From Voacanga thouarsii (taxonomy: Eukaryota; Streptophyta; Magnoliopsida; Gentianales; Apocynaceae), in NCBI GenBank assembly GCA_026120185.1, contig JANUWF010001217.1, positions 434,001 to 498,000 on the forward strand: DNA of 64,000 bases. Direction: 5' to 3'. Positions 23,080 through 35,480 of the stretch are shown here, one piece after another. A program made the position numbers and the translations under genes. The notes beneath the pieces are model-generated. The model was not told the DNA's origin, ran no database searches, and saw nothing but the letters and a program-made list of their open reading frames with translations. How positions within the stretch are numbered: position 1 is the stretch's first letter; each line of letters starts with the position of its first letter.

Positions 23080-23435
23080 AACCACTACACATCTAATGTT
23101 ATTTCTTGTTTTCCGTATTAAAGCCATTAAACCATTACACGTTCATCTGTAAATTTTATCGTTATTGAATATAAAATAGCTAACCCGTAACACTTACTTT
23201 GATATAAAATAACCAAACCAACTCGTAACACTTGTTTTCCTAATCTAATGATGTTTCTCTATTTCCATATTAATTCCACGGCGTTATTTCTCTATTTCCA
23301 TATTAATATTTCCATGTTTTTCTAGTCTACTGATATTTGTCTATTTCCATATTAATTCCACGGGCCACAGTATCTATTATTTCCCTATTTCCACATTAAT
23401 ATTTCCATATTAATTCCACGGCCTCAGTATCAAAA
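23080..23435. repeat. Degenerate tandem repeat, right half
   Basis: This continues the array interrupted by the copia insertion, with recurring TCTATTTCCATATTAAT and AATTCCACGG blocks. The same wording occurs at 17,371-17,635. Confidence 0.75.
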
Positions 23436-25690
23436 TAAGGCATGCATTTCATCTCTTTCTTCTTGGCTGACCGGTAGCATAAAGTTGTGATCTAAACTGG
23501 ATTTAGCAGTCCGTCCAGCCATATTATTTGAATTTAATACTGATTATCAAATTCAATGCTAACTCTACATTGGATTGGCTCTCTTTTCCATTCCGTTTGA
23601 TTAATGTTTTACTCTATTTTATCGCTTTGTTTCTAAATCAGTAAAGAGTGTGCTACAAGCACTTGATTTTACATTTTATATTTATTTGTTGAATGAGAGA
23701 GATACACTATCTTTTGGATGAAGCTATAAAATAACAAAAAGTACCTAAATCTGTTTTTCGAAAACTCTTTTCTATTGAAAATTAAAAACTATGTTTTGAC
23801 GCATGAAATTGAAAAAAAAATACGTACAAAAGTTTAAGAAACATTTTAAAAATATTTTGCAAAGCAAAAACAAAGAATGGAAATAAATCCCAATCAAAGT
23901 GTAAAATGCCTAAGAAAAACATTAGTAACATAAACAAATCATGCATGCAGAAAGCAACTAAGGAGGCTTGAGCGACGACATTCAAACCTGGTAGTTGAGG
24001 TAATAGAAATCTTTTTAATCAAACAATATTCATTGACCCTCTGGATGAAGACATGGAATACAACCATGTAAAATGAGAAACAAAAATCAAAACCAGCAAA
24101 ACCCGTAGAGGCCAATGTTATTTCCACAGTTCGTTCTATTCTCAGTTTTTGGCGTCGTAAAATGTTAGAACAGATGACTGTGAACTACATTTCTATCAAA
24201 CATAAAAAAACAGCCCCTTAGGAGTTAGGACCAAAATGAGAGCTAGCAGTCATAAAGGTAACGAGATGCCTGCATCACAGACGAAGAGAAAGCATTACCA
24301 CATAGTGTTCCAGTTTGTGATTTAGAGAAAGCATATAGAGTTCAAATATATGCGTAGATTGTAACACAAACTTTCTATCAAGAAATGGGATCAAATAGGT
24401 GAAGGACAGCAATTATAAGAGACAAAAAGATACCAAAAGTTGTTCTAGAGCCAAATTATCTTTGTTTTGTCTTCGCATGATCATGAATGAAGTAATCTAA
24501 AATTATCTACTCCACGGAAATGATGATGCACCCTCCCAACTTGAAGTGAAAATTACAAATTTAGAAATTTATATTGAAGCTATAGGTATGGCAAATGCTG
24601 GAAAAGATAAACTTGCTAGTAATAAAAAGAAAAAATAAATAAATATACAAGCTCGCATTAATTACCTAGAATTCATTTTCTTTTACTAATAACAAAGCAA
24701 ATATGGATGGTGAAATGTACAAGGAGAAATGTTTTCCAACTTTAGCATGTCCACCAACGAAACATCAGTTAAAAAGCACTGAAAATATAGATGGGCCAAA
24801 TAGAGAACCACAAAGAAAGGAGAACAAAAAGCCTAGTGATATCAATGATCCCAAAGATATCCTCCACATCACCAGAGTAGATGAAGCAATGAGAAACCAA
24901 TGGAAAATAAAATTCCAAGGGATCGACTTCACTTCAAACGCAATTTTTCCTCCCAAACCAAGAAGTTGCCAGAGACATGATAGTGCAGGAAAGCAGGCTC
25001 AATCAAGAACTAATCTTGACTTAAAAATAGCTTACTTCGATCACTCTTACAGAGAGGCTAGAAGTCAGGCTCTCAAACATACTTGAACACTTGGGAATCA
25101 ACGAAAATCACAGAAGTGTATATTGCAGTTTATTATCTACATTTTTATTGAAAGATCAAACCCAAGTCAAATGTAGTAAAGGAATCAATACAACTTATAT
25201 AATGATTAGTCATGGAAGACCCAAGCGTACACAACCATTCTGATTAGTAAATTTTTATTTACTGACTGAGAATTTTATCATGAGTTCCCAAAATTTTCTA
25301 TCCAAGATGTCCAAAAGTTTGTGATTAAGCAGTATCTAAAAATGAATTAGTGAAACTGTCTCATCTAGCTGAACGTAAGAGTCAGACAGGAGAATGAGAA
25401 TGAAATGATTTAAAAGTCTAAGATTGCCAGCAAAGTTATCAGATGACTACTACTATTGTTCAAAAACATCTTTTGCAGAGGAAAGTACCTCTCAATTGAT
25501 TTACTACATGGAGACAGCAATGACAATAAAATACCCAAATCACAAATGGATTTGTTTTCATTGGTAAAGGAAAGGAAGGTTAGCTAAAAGCACAATGTTA
25601 TTCGCTATGTTTCAACCCCGAGAGAAGGCCCCAAAAAGAAAGAAGGGGGGGGGAAGTATATTCAATGTATAAATAACTTCACAAGAAAAC
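23436..25690. other. Gene-poor spacer
   Basis: Nothing recognisable was seen. A 127-codon open frame at 24,703-25,086 (+) is rich in lysine and asparagine, has no known motif or good coding bias, and I treat it as chance. Part of this stretch could belong to a long 3' transcript of the small gene at 26,806-27,191. Confidence 0.4.
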
Positions 25691-25694
25691 CTTA

Positions 25695-26606
25695 GGGACT
25701 GGTTTGGGAGTCACTGTTTGGAGGGAAAAGAAAAAGCTTGGGAGGAAGCGATCCTAATTTTCTCTGTTTGGGAGTTTTTGGATGAGGGAAGAGAAGAGAT
25801 TTGGAGAGCTGGTAGATCACTCCAAATGCCAAAATCTCTTCTCTCCGAAAGTGGAGAGAAAAAGATGGATGATGGAGAAAGAGAATGAAGAACTTTTCAA
25901 ATCCAAAATATACCCATCGTCTTCCTTCTTGGCTTGCACTCATCATTTTCTTCCATCAATGAGTTCAGTGACTTTTGTGGGTGGAAGTGGCTTTTTGCTT
26001 GAGCCTTTCTATAATAAAAAGTGGTCAATCGGCCCGAGGGGAAGAAGGAAGAGAAAGTGAAAGCAGAGAAGTGTGGCTTCTGGTCTTTCACCATTGGGCT
26101 ATCACCTAGGAGAGTTGCCTGCTTTTTCTTTATGGCTTGAAAATGTGGAACCTCTTGCCGAAGGAAGTAATTCTTTCTTCAACCTCTGCCTTTGGATATA
26201 CAGCTTGAGAAGGAAAGCCTCAACTTTAGGATGGGCAGTAGGATAGGCATGGACGAGATGTGAGACAAAATTAGTGTAGAAAACAATTCAAAATTTTAGT
26301 TCTTTGAAACTTGAGATTGTGATTAGGATTAGGAATAGAAAGAAGAGGAAAGCTGGGCCATAGAGGTGATGGCGAGGAAAAGGAGGTTGAGATGAAGGTA
26401 GTAATATGGAGCATTGGGGCTATTTTTATAATATTACCTCCTAAATATCATTTCTTTTCTCTTCTCTTTCCCTCCAAACTCCCAAATAACATCCAAATAA
26501 CATTAGACATAAATCACTCCACCTTCTTTCTCTTCCTTTCCAGTGTAACTTAAAATTTCTCTTTTTTTCCTCCTTTTTTTTGCTCTCCTACGTCCCAAAC
26601 TAGCCC
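25695..26606. mobile_element. PIF/Harbinger-like MITE, 912 bp
   Basis: The left end GGGACTGGTTTGGGAG and the reversed right end GGGCTAGTTTGGGACG form imperfect terminal inverted repeats. The left flank is TTA and the right flank TAG, compatible with a decayed 3-bp TTA/TAA target duplication of this superfamily. The interior carries inverted purine/pyrimidine-rich tracts and no transposase. A hAT origin is possible, but no 8-bp duplication was found. Confidence 0.55.
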
Positions 26607-26805
26607 TAGATATTTTCAAGCACAAAACACATTTCACCTGTTAGAAATAAGTATTCACAATATGACAACAATGTGGATTAGATTGTGTAACAAACATACC
26701 ATTATCCTACATTTACATTATCAACTTTCCATACAATCATGTATCTAAAGCCCAACACAAAAATAACCTAATTCTGACACCGTTAACCAGAAAAAAACAG
26801 CAAAA

Positions 26806-27191
26806 TCAAATTTTGAAAGCATTTGTTCGCAAACCTTGAGGAACTAATCCCCATATTTGGGACTCGGTAGACAAGCTGGACCTTAACCGAGCCGAAGCAA
26901 TCGCACTATGCAATGGCAACATCGTTTCCAAGCTGCTCAACTCTACCGGTAATCTAAAAATATAACGAAAAAGGTTAGACATGAGAACATTGCATCGATG
27001 TGCGCTGAGGATTGAAATATTAACCTTGAGAGAAGAGAAAGGCGCTTAGCAGAGGACTGTGAGGTCGATTTGCAGAAAGAGTCGGCTGAGCTTGAGGCCG
27101 ACATCGATGCTTTCTTGTTGTTGAGTTTGAAGGCCATAGGTTGTAACCGTGACGATAATCTGGAGAGCACTCTCGAAGCGGAAGACGCCAT
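26806..27191 (-). CDS. NFD6-like: NUCLEAR FUSION DEFECTIVE 6-like small organelle protein
   Basis: The model has two exons: 27,191-27,025 and 26,953-26,806, joined as CTCAAG|GTTAAT and TTTTTAG|ATTACC, giving 104 residues. The N-terminus MASSASRVLSRLSSRL is rich in Ser and Arg without acidic residues, as in a mitochondrial or chloroplast targeting peptide. The second exon encodes RLPVELSSLETMLPLHSAIA and then SARLRSSLSTESQIWGLVPQG, the conserved core of the plant NFD6-like family, whose founder is needed for polar nuclear fusion in the Arabidopsis female gametophyte. The last residues (LRTNAFKI) come from read-through of a possible third intron with donor CAAG|GTTTGC at 26,834, so an alternative terminus is likely. 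An in-frame ATG 12 codons upstream (27,225-27,227) is a less typical start. Confidence 0.85.
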
Positions 27192-27476
27192 TAACGATGG
27201 GTTGGATATGAACCAGCTTTTCTGCACCAGAGGTACAGAGATCCAAGGGTTTTGAGATGGTTTAATACGGTAACGCCGTCGTTTTGCTGCGGATGTGCAG
27301 CTCGAAGGACTACGAAAAATTCATTAGACCCCCTCAAACTTTACTCAATTAACACATTCTCCCTCAATTTTCTAATTGTTCCAATAACCCTGTTAAACTT
27401 TCAAATTTATTTCAATCAATTGCAATTTTTTTTATCAGAAAATTTAAAATAACCCCCCAAAAAGACTACTTGCTAT

Positions 27477-27995
27477 TAGAGTAGTAAACGAATCGAATTT
27501 TAGCGAACGAAAGCACGTTCGAGTTCGTTTGTGTTCAAATAAGGTCTGTTCATTAATAAACGAACGCATTCGAACGAAATATTAAATTCAATTAATAAAC
27601 GAACGAACTCAAATATATTCATAAATATATTATATATTTTTAACAATTAATTATATTATTAGGATTTATTCTTAATACATCTTATATTATAGTATTAAGA
27701 TTAATTATATTATTAAATTTTATTTATTTAATATTATAGTATTCAATTATTTTTATTAATTTTTGAATTCTAATTTTTATAAATTTAAAAATAAAAATTA
27801 TGAAATAAACGAATTCAGACTATTCAAAATCGAATGTTAATCGAATTTTTAAATATAAAATTAAACAAACTCGAATATTATCAAATAATAATCCAACAAA
27901 TTCAAATAAATAAACGAACGAACTCGAACATTATTCGTCCATGTTCAAATTCGAAAATATAATATTTGATTCGTTCGTGTTTATACACAACTCTA
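27477..27995 (+). mobile_element. hAT-type MITE A, 519 bp
   Basis: The ends are TAGAGTAGT and, reversed, TAGAGTTGT. A perfect 8-bp target duplication CTTGCTAT flanks it (27,469-27,476 and 27,996-28,003), as expected for hAT elements. The subterminal regions carry many CGAACGAAC / GTTCGAGTTCG motifs in inverted arrangement around a very AT-rich centre, and there is no transposase. Confidence 0.87.
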
Positions 27996-28027
27996 CTTGC
28001 TATAATTTTGAAATCAATACTTTAAAT

Positions 28028-28574
28028 TAGAGCTGTATTCAAACATGAACATCACATTTTCGAGCTCAAGTTCGAATATAATTGAACACTGTTATAGTTC
28101 GTTTGTTTATTATTCGAGTTCGAGTTCATGTTCGAGTTCGTTCGATTATTATTTGATAATGTTCGAGTTCGAAACACTCGATTAATGTTCGAGTTCAAAT
28201 TGTTCGAATTCATTTATTTTATATATTTTTTATTTTAAAATTTATAAAAATAATAATTCAATTTTTAATTAAAATAATTAAATATTATAATATTAAATAA
28301 ATATATAATAATATAATTAATTATAATATTATAATTATAATTATAATATAAGATTTATTAATAATAAATCTTAATATTATAAAATATAATTAATTAATTT
28401 TTAAATATATATAATATATTCACAAAAGTTAGAATATGTCTGTGAACATGTTTGAGTTCGTTCATTTATTATTCGAATTCGAGTTCGTATTCGAATTCGT
28501 AACGAACCTTATTCGAATGCAAACGAACTCGAACGAGTTTTTGTTAGTAAACATTTAATTCGTTTACAACTTTA
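28028..28574 (-). mobile_element. hAT-type MITE B, 547 bp, inverted sister of A
   Basis: The ends are TAGAGCTGT and, reversed, TAAAGTTGT. The flanks CTTTAAAT and TTTTAAAT match at 7 of 8 positions, a decayed 8-bp target duplication. Its reverse complement is collinear with element A, including the CGTTCGAGTTCGTTTG block and the AT-rich centre. Confidence 0.83.
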
Positions 28575-28582
28575 TTTTAAAT

Positions 28583-29388
28583 ACAAAATTTATTGAGTAA
28601 TGAATACAAATATTTATTAATTTATTAAAATTTATATTTTTAAGGAGAAAAAAAATGTCATAACTGATGCCAACTTTCCAGTGATAACGATGATTAGCAA
28701 TGCACAAATTTGTCTCGAATCTATCATTAGAGTGAATTTGTAGTTGCCAAAATCTAGATTTGGGATCGAAGTTTTAAAATTATTTAAAATTTGACAATTG
28801 AGGAAAAGTCTCATATCCAATTGAACGGATTATTCTTGAACCTCTATACAGAGTGTTTGCAAATTCTCGAGTATAAAAGGTTTGTTCCACAATTTCTTCC
28901 AGTTCCACAGAAGAAATCTTACTGCAAAACTTTTCAACCTATCCCATCTTCTCCAATGTTTCCTGCCATTTGTATGTTTTCACCTTCTGATTTCCCACCA
29001 TTAAATTCTTTCTAAAAGAATGATTCATAGCATAATCCAAAGACCCAAAACTATAATTAATATTTGTTGACATTCAAAATAATACGATATTGACTATACA
29101 CTTATTATTTTCTTATAAAATTATACATTTACAACCTATTTTAAATTAAGACTTAGTTTAGTTGGAGTGAAAATAGGAAAGAAAATAAAAGATAAAGTAA
29201 ATCAGGAAGTAAATTCAATATTTATCTCGTTTGGTTGAAGAGTAAAGAAAGTGGAAAGTGAATATGGAAGGAGAATGGTTCCCCTCCATATCAACAAATC
29301 TCTCTCTTTCTAATTTGGATGAAAAACTACATTTACTTCCTATTTTTACTTCAACCAAATAAAATAGAAGTAAATGTATTTACTTCCC
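28583..29388. other. Spacer with a possible small foldback element
   Basis: From about 29,150 to 29,390, purine-rich AAGTAAA/GGAAGTAA blocks face complementary TTTACTTCC blocks. This suggests a small foldback MITE, but no clear terminal repeat or target duplication was found. The 74-codon frame at 28,791-29,015 has no recognisable domain. Confidence 0.35.
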
Positions 29389-29632
29389 TTAGTGGAAGTA
29401 AGATATGCTACTCTTTCTCTAATTTTCTCTCCCCCTCCCTTTCGTAAACCAAAAAAGTCAAAATGAAATAAAATATGGTCGATAATTATGTTATAACATA
29501 TATACTTTCTTTAGTGGAAGTAAAATATGCTACTCTTTCTCCCATTTTCTCTCTCCCGCCTTTCGTGAACCAAAAAAGCCAAAATGAAATAAAATACAGT
29601 CGATAATTATGTTATAAAATATATATTAAGTG
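29389..29632. repeat. 122-bp tandem duplication
   Basis: AGTGGAAGTAA at 29,391 recurs at 29,513. The units share the ATATGCTACTCTTTCTC segment, the AACCAAAAAAG segment and the TCGATAATTATGTTATAA segment. Confidence 0.88.
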
Positions 29633-31080
29633 GATGAATAATTAATTTATAGTTTTCCTCAAACCTTATAGGGGTAAAATGCTTTTTATTTTCCCCCTTT
29701 CTTTTCCTCCTCCTTTTCCTCTTTGGGGCAAAGTATATAAATCCCCTCAATCTAACATCCAATCTTGGATAAACCACTCATGTGCAATGCTCACTACAAA
29801 ATCAATGACACTGACAGCATCAAGAATAGAAGGCAAAAATATGCTCCAAAGGAAAGAATCGGTTAGCTTCCATCTTCGCATCAGTTCATTTAGTTCAGCA
29901 CCTTCAATATTCATTGCAAATTCGTTAATGATCAATTTTCTTTCTCTCTAAACAACAGTTATACCTAACAATTTGATAATAGTCGTAATTTGATGACCTA
30001 ATGCTTCTCACACCTAAAAGTTTAGCGACCATAAGAATATTCGTATGCCATTGACAATATTCATAATTTGGTAATCAAAGTAGGATGTGACAGTCTCTTT
30101 CTCACTTAATCTGACAGTATTAAATACTCATTAAAATTGATAGTAATTGACTTGACACGATATTTTATACAAAAATAAAAGTTAAAATATAATAATATAA
30201 TATAATAAAAATAAAAAATATGTGAGTCTCATAATACTCTATATCAAATCTAAATATATAAAAATAATATATGTGGGGTATATTGATTATTTTATAATAA
30301 ATTGTATAGTAAAAACTTTTCTATTAAGGAAAGCGTCAAATTTTTTGGAACAATTCAAAATAGTAAGTAGGTCAATTTTATTAGAATAGAGATAATATCT
30401 TATAACATTGATTGAGCTTTAAATCAACGATGCTTAATGTATTTTAGCCTTTTATATTTTAATGTAAACAAAATCTCACTTCAATTTCATTATTAAAAAG
30501 TTCATCACACATAGACTACTTCAAGAGTCTGTTAATAACTTATTTTTAAAATTAATTCATTATTAATTTAATTAAATATATTTAGTAATGTTTATTATTA
30601 AATATTTAATTATTTTAATGCATTTGATAACATATAATATTGCATTACTTACTTGATTAAAATATATAAAAATCATATTTATAAATTTTAAATAAAAATA
30701 AAGGTTAATTAAGTTTAAAATTTAAATATATTATATGTCTATCTAATAATAATAAAATGTGTATTATAAAATATATCGTAAAAATAAATTATAAATAATT
30801 CAATACTTAAACTTCAAATTTCAACATTCAATATATAAATATTTAAAATTCAGTATTCAAATTTTAATTTGATCATATAAGCTCTAAGTGAATACTTTGC
30901 CATGATCTCCTCTAATAAGATACTTACTATTTTATAAGAATAATTTACCATTTAATTTATGCTCTTTTTAAGAATAATTTACAAAGAGATAGTATGCCTT
31001 TTTTAATTTATTTTTGGACAAAAAAAATAATAAAGTGATGCTGCTTTAGTTGAACTTTTGACCAAAATATGAACGTTTTC
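29633..31080. other. AT-rich spacer
   Basis: No gene or clearly bounded repeat was seen. Open frames here are short and low in complexity. Confidence 0.5.
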
Positions 31081-31374
31081 AAAATAAGCTTCGGATGGGG
31101 AACAAAATTTGTGGTTTTCCCCTCGGAGGAGGAACCTCGTGTCTGCCAGGCAGACGCGAAGTCTACTGCCCACAATCTCCTCAAAAATTTCAGTAAATGC
31201 GTGGATTGTCTATTTCTTAAAAATTTCTACACACATTAAATGCGTGAGTGCCAAATTGCACCTTGTGTCTACCAAACACGAGGTGCATCAATTTCATCAA
31301 GCCACATTTCATTTCTCTGCATTGCAATTTTTAACAACAACATTTTGTATTTTTTTTATTTTCACATTAATTCT

Positions 31375-32790
31375 TTAACAAAAATATTATTATATGTAGA
31401 CATGTAATTTTAGTTCTAGTTAATTTAATTTTTTATTTAAATAAACGATTATATTTAATAAATTTTTTTATTTAGTTCCGTTCACAGTATAAAATCACAG
31501 TTATCTTTATTAAAATTTTAAATTATTTTAATTCTCAATTAATATTAAAATTAAATCTTAATTTATTTTTATCGTCAAAAAATGACAATAAATTTTAATC
31601 CTTTTAATTTATTTTATTATCTTTAATCCAATAAACATAATATTTTTGAAATAATAATTTTTTATTTTTATAATTCCTTTAAATTTAAATTTAATTTTTA
31701 GAGTTTAATTTAAAATTTAATTACAATTGTGTATAAAAATTACTTATAATTAATTTTAAATATCAATAACGTACATTTAAAATCTTCACGAGGTTTGACA
31801 ATTTGATTTCTTTGCATGATTTCTCTACAGAGAAATCCTTTAGAAAAAACATGACTTCTCTTCATAGCAAAAATTCTTTAGCAAAAACATTTAGCAATTT
31901 TTTTTTTTAATTTCACATCAATTCTTTAGCAAAAATATGATTATATGTAAACATGTAATTTCGACTCTATTTAATTTATTTTTTTATTTAAATAAACGAT
32001 TATATTCAATAATTTTTTTGATTTAGTCCCGTTCATAATATAAAATCACAGTTATTTTTATTAAAATTTTAAATAATTTTAAATCTCAATTTATACTAAA
32101 ATTGAATCTTAATTTATTTTTATCATAAAAAAATGACAATAATTTTTAATCTTTTTAATTTATTTTATTGTTTATCTTTAATTCGTTAAATATAATAGTT
32201 TTCAAATAATAATATATTATTTTTTCTAATTCTTTTAAATTTAATTTTAACTTTTAGAGTTTAATTTATTATTTTGGATGCTAAAATTTAATTACAATTA
32301 TGTATAATTAATTTTAAACGTGTACGTTAAAAAACATGTAGCAATTATTTTTAATTTCACATTAATTCATTGGCATAAATATTATTATATATAGACATGT
32401 TATTTCAGTTCTATTTAATTTAGTTTTTTATTTAAATAAATGATTATATTCAATAAATTTTTTTATTTAGTCCCGTTCACAGTATAAAATTACAGTTATT
32501 TTTATTTAAATTTTAAATTATTTTAATTCTCAATGAATACTAAAATTGAATCTTAATTTATTTTTATCGTAAAAAAATGACAATAATTTTTAATCTTTGT
32601 AATTTATTTTATTATTTATCTTTAATCCATTAAACATAATATTTTTGAAATAATAATTTATTATTTTTCTAACTCTTTTAAATTTAAATTTAATTTTTAG
32701 AGTTTAATTTATTATTTTGGATGCTAAAATTTAATTACAATTATGTATAAAAATTAATTATAATTAATTTTAAATATCAATAACGTACAC
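31375..32790. repeat. Three diverged copies of an about 430-bp AT-rich unit
   Basis: The anchor CATGTAATTT/CATGTTATTT occurs near 31,401, 31,952 and 32,396. Each is followed by the same order of blocks: AATAAACGATTATAT or a near variant, CCGTTCACAGTATAAAAT, and AAAAAATGACAATAA. Spacing differs (551 and 444 bp) because of extra sequence between copies one and two. Confidence 0.85.
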
Positions 32791-32819
32791 ATAAAATTGT
32801 CAAAACCAAGTATGAAAAC

Positions 32820-33480
32820 TAATCTCACAATGAAATCCTCGACGGTGCAGCTGAGGTTGAACTCGTCTCGGAGGTTGTTATTGAGGTTGTGTTCCAGGTT
32901 GTCCTTCATTTTGCTCATCTGTAGTGTATGACGGGCCTACATCGTCCTCAAATTGACTATACTGTCTTCGAGACGGCCCAATGGATGTACCAGTAACAAA
33001 CTCGCCTCCCGAAGAAACATACCTAAGATCGAAAATTAGGTGCTACGGAGTTAAAAAATCATCGTGATCATCTGAAATAGCTGCACCTGGGATGAAGTCA
33101 TCTACAACTGGCAGAACTTGAGTGTAGTCATCATCGACCGCTGTAGGAGCACTTGTCATATAAACATCTTCATCTCCATGGACCGGATCTCCATGCACCG
33201 ATGAGTAGTACTGCTGTGGGGGAACTTCCTCAACTACATCGCGTCGACATGCCCGTCTACCGTCCCACCTTATTGGTGGTTCTTGTCGAGGCATTTGTTG
33301 CGGAATCGGCGGTATCGAATCAGCAACATACGATCGTCTGAATGACTCATATGGCATTCAATTTAGACGATCGATTTCTCCACTAGCAGTCAGAGTACGC
33401 ATGACAATATTGTACATTATTTCCGACTGCTTGTTACGCGTATGATGCATCATGTTGAGACGCTTCATTGCCTATGTGCC
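32820..33480 (-). pseudogene. C-terminal remnant of a MAIN-like / plant mobile domain protein
   Basis: On the minus strand a frame starting at an ATG near 33,472 reads MKRLNMMHHTRNKQSEIMY and ends EIDRLN before a TGA. It is followed in frame by the 104-codon stretch at 33,043-33,357 that begins MPYESFRRSY and is rich in Pro, Asp and Arg, then by a third frame with GEFVTGTSIGPSRRQYSQFE and a Gln/Pro-rich end near 32,830. I associate this layout with the C-terminal tails of MAIN-like proteins (plant mobile domain, often annotated as serine/threonine phosphatase 7 long form homologues). At least two stops break it, and the PMD core itself was not found. The family link rests on overall character and memory only. 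Confidence 0.4.
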
Positions 33481-33734
33481 ACGAAGTATACATATTTTGT
33501 TGACTAAACCGAAGTAACTAACTCGATTTTTAACAATCAATGCCTTGCGACATGGACCGTTAAAAAAATCACTATTTTGGGTATGCATAATCTCGCAAAC
33601 CAATACAACCGTAATCTAACAGATTGTCTTAGTGACATTGTGCCTAAATAAACAATGTAAAAGAATTTTTCTATCAAAAAAATAAATAAATAAAGTATGT
33701 CGCAACCTTGAATTACTATATGAAACCAATATAA

Positions 33735-34472
33735 TTATTATTCAACACATCTCAACAAAAAATAATATATTATGTTGTACAATAGAATATCAATATAAAT
33801 CAATTAATCATCACAAATAATCAAAAATTAAATATCAAACAAAATATAACGTTTTTTTAATATGGACGTAAATTATAATTAAATTAAATTAAATTAAGTA
33901 TAAAAAAATATAACAAACTAAAAATTACAAATAAATTAAATTATTAAGTTCATCATAAAAGCTAAAGATAAGGTTCACCCTAAATTTTTAATATTTATTA
34001 CATTAAATTTTTTCATTTTATTTGAAAATTTGTGCATAATTAAATATTTTTCATCTAATTTATATTAATATTTTTCTAATCAAATTGTTAGAAATAATTA
34101 GTCTCATTATTCATCACATCTCAACCCAAAATAATATATTGTGCTATACAATATAAATATAAATCAATTAATCGTCACAAATAATAAAAAATCAAATATC
34201 AAACAAAATATAACATTTTTTTAACATGGACGTAAATTAAAATTAAATTAAATTAAATTAAGTATAAAAAAACAACAAACTAAAATTTATAAATAAATTA
34301 AATTATTAAGTTCAGCATAAAAGTTAAAGATAAGGTTTACCCTAAATTTTTAATATATACTACATTAAATTTTTTTCATTTTATTTGAAAATTTGTGCAT
34401 AATTAGATATTTTTCGTCTAATTTATATTACTATTTTTCTAATCAAATTGTTAGAAATAATTAGTCGATCAT
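33735..34472. repeat. 369-bp tandem duplication
   Basis: CACATCTCAAC at 33,746 recurs at 34,115. The whole unit repeats with few differences, ending GTTAGAAATAATTAGTC in both copies. Confidence 0.92.
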
Positions 34473-35236
34473 TTTTTCTTTAACCTAACAGTACGTAATT
34501 TAGTTAAATATTAATCATTTTTTTATTAACCATACGCAGTTTATACCATTCAACAAAACATAAAATAGACAAAATCAATAATTTACTTTACATTTTGATT
34601 AACCAGATCAAAACATATTATAAATCAATTAATATTTTACTAAACATAATATTTAAAAATACCACTAATTTCACTAAAATATTATCATCTAATAATTAAT
34701 TTTTAATATTAAATTCAAATATATCTATTTGAACAAATAAATAAATTAATTGATACAATATCTATTTTTTTTAAATGTAATATAGAAGTCGCGTGTATGA
34801 CTTGGGTGTACAGGCAGCAACACTTTTTTTGACTTGTAATTCCGGCACAAACTTCCGATGATAAATTAGTAGTGATGAAAAGAAATAAATATGATATATA
34901 ATTTTGGACGAGCGGGAGAAAAAAATAGCTTAACAAATTTAAAAATAGAGAAAAGCCAAACTGTTGGTATTTTATTACCGACGACTTTTTGTTGCCGACG
35001 GTTTTCTGTTGTGTTTGAGAGAAAATGGGTGAAATGCCGTGAAATGTGAACGAAGAGGGTTTTGGAGATGAATGAAATGAACTCGACCTCTTGTGCGCAT
35101 TTTATAGGCGAAATTTTCAATTGTTCCTCCCATGAATTAGCAGCTTTGCATGATCACGTGAAGGCCAATTTCAGTCGAATCTCTGTAGAATAAGAGATTC
35201 CACTGAATAAAGGCATGCCGGGCGGGAAAAGTAGAT

Positions 35237-35275
35237 AACCTCGTGTCTGTCCTCGCGTCTTACAGACACGAGGTT
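35237..35275. repeat. Perfect 14-bp palindrome AACCTCGTGTCTGT
   Basis: AACCTCGTGTCTGT (35,237-35,250) is followed after an 11-bp loop by its exact reverse complement (35,262-35,275). Related half-sites recur at 31,132, 31,280, 35,350, 35,390 and 35,478. Confidence 0.95.
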
Positions 35276-35480
35276 GTCTGCTTTTCATCAATTTTTGCCC
35301 GGCATTTCTACATGCTTCTGACATTGACTGCTTTTGCTGATCGAGCATTCATCGTGTCTAGCATACGCGAGGTATCCAGTACCTTGCATCTGACGGACAC
35401 GAGGTTGTCTGCTTTTCATCAATTTCTGCCCAGCATTTCTACATGCTTCTGATGTTGACTGCTTTTGCTGACTGGACTTC
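35265..35480. repeat. 131-bp tandem duplication, second copy partial
   Basis: AGGTTGTCTG at 35,271 recurs at 35,402. Both are followed by the CTTTTCATCAATTT segment and the GCATTTCTACATGCTTCTGA segment. Confidence 0.9.

Noticed and set aside
24703..25086. 127-codon open frame on the + strand
   Set aside because: It has no recognisable domain, a low-complexity Lys/Asn-rich composition and no supporting splice or neighbour context. It is probably a chance frame.
27046..27255. Overlapping frames on both strands over the NFD6-like first exon
   Set aside because: They are shadows of the real exon, whose spliced product matches a known family.
28791..29015. 74-codon + strand frame with Pro/Phe-rich end
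   Set aside because: There are no homology cues, no splice partners and no codon-level evidence beyond being open.
31109..31378. 89-codon + strand frame at the left edge of the palindrome block
   Set aside because: It has no domain and overlaps the CCTCGTGTCT palindromes and an AT-rich repeat unit.
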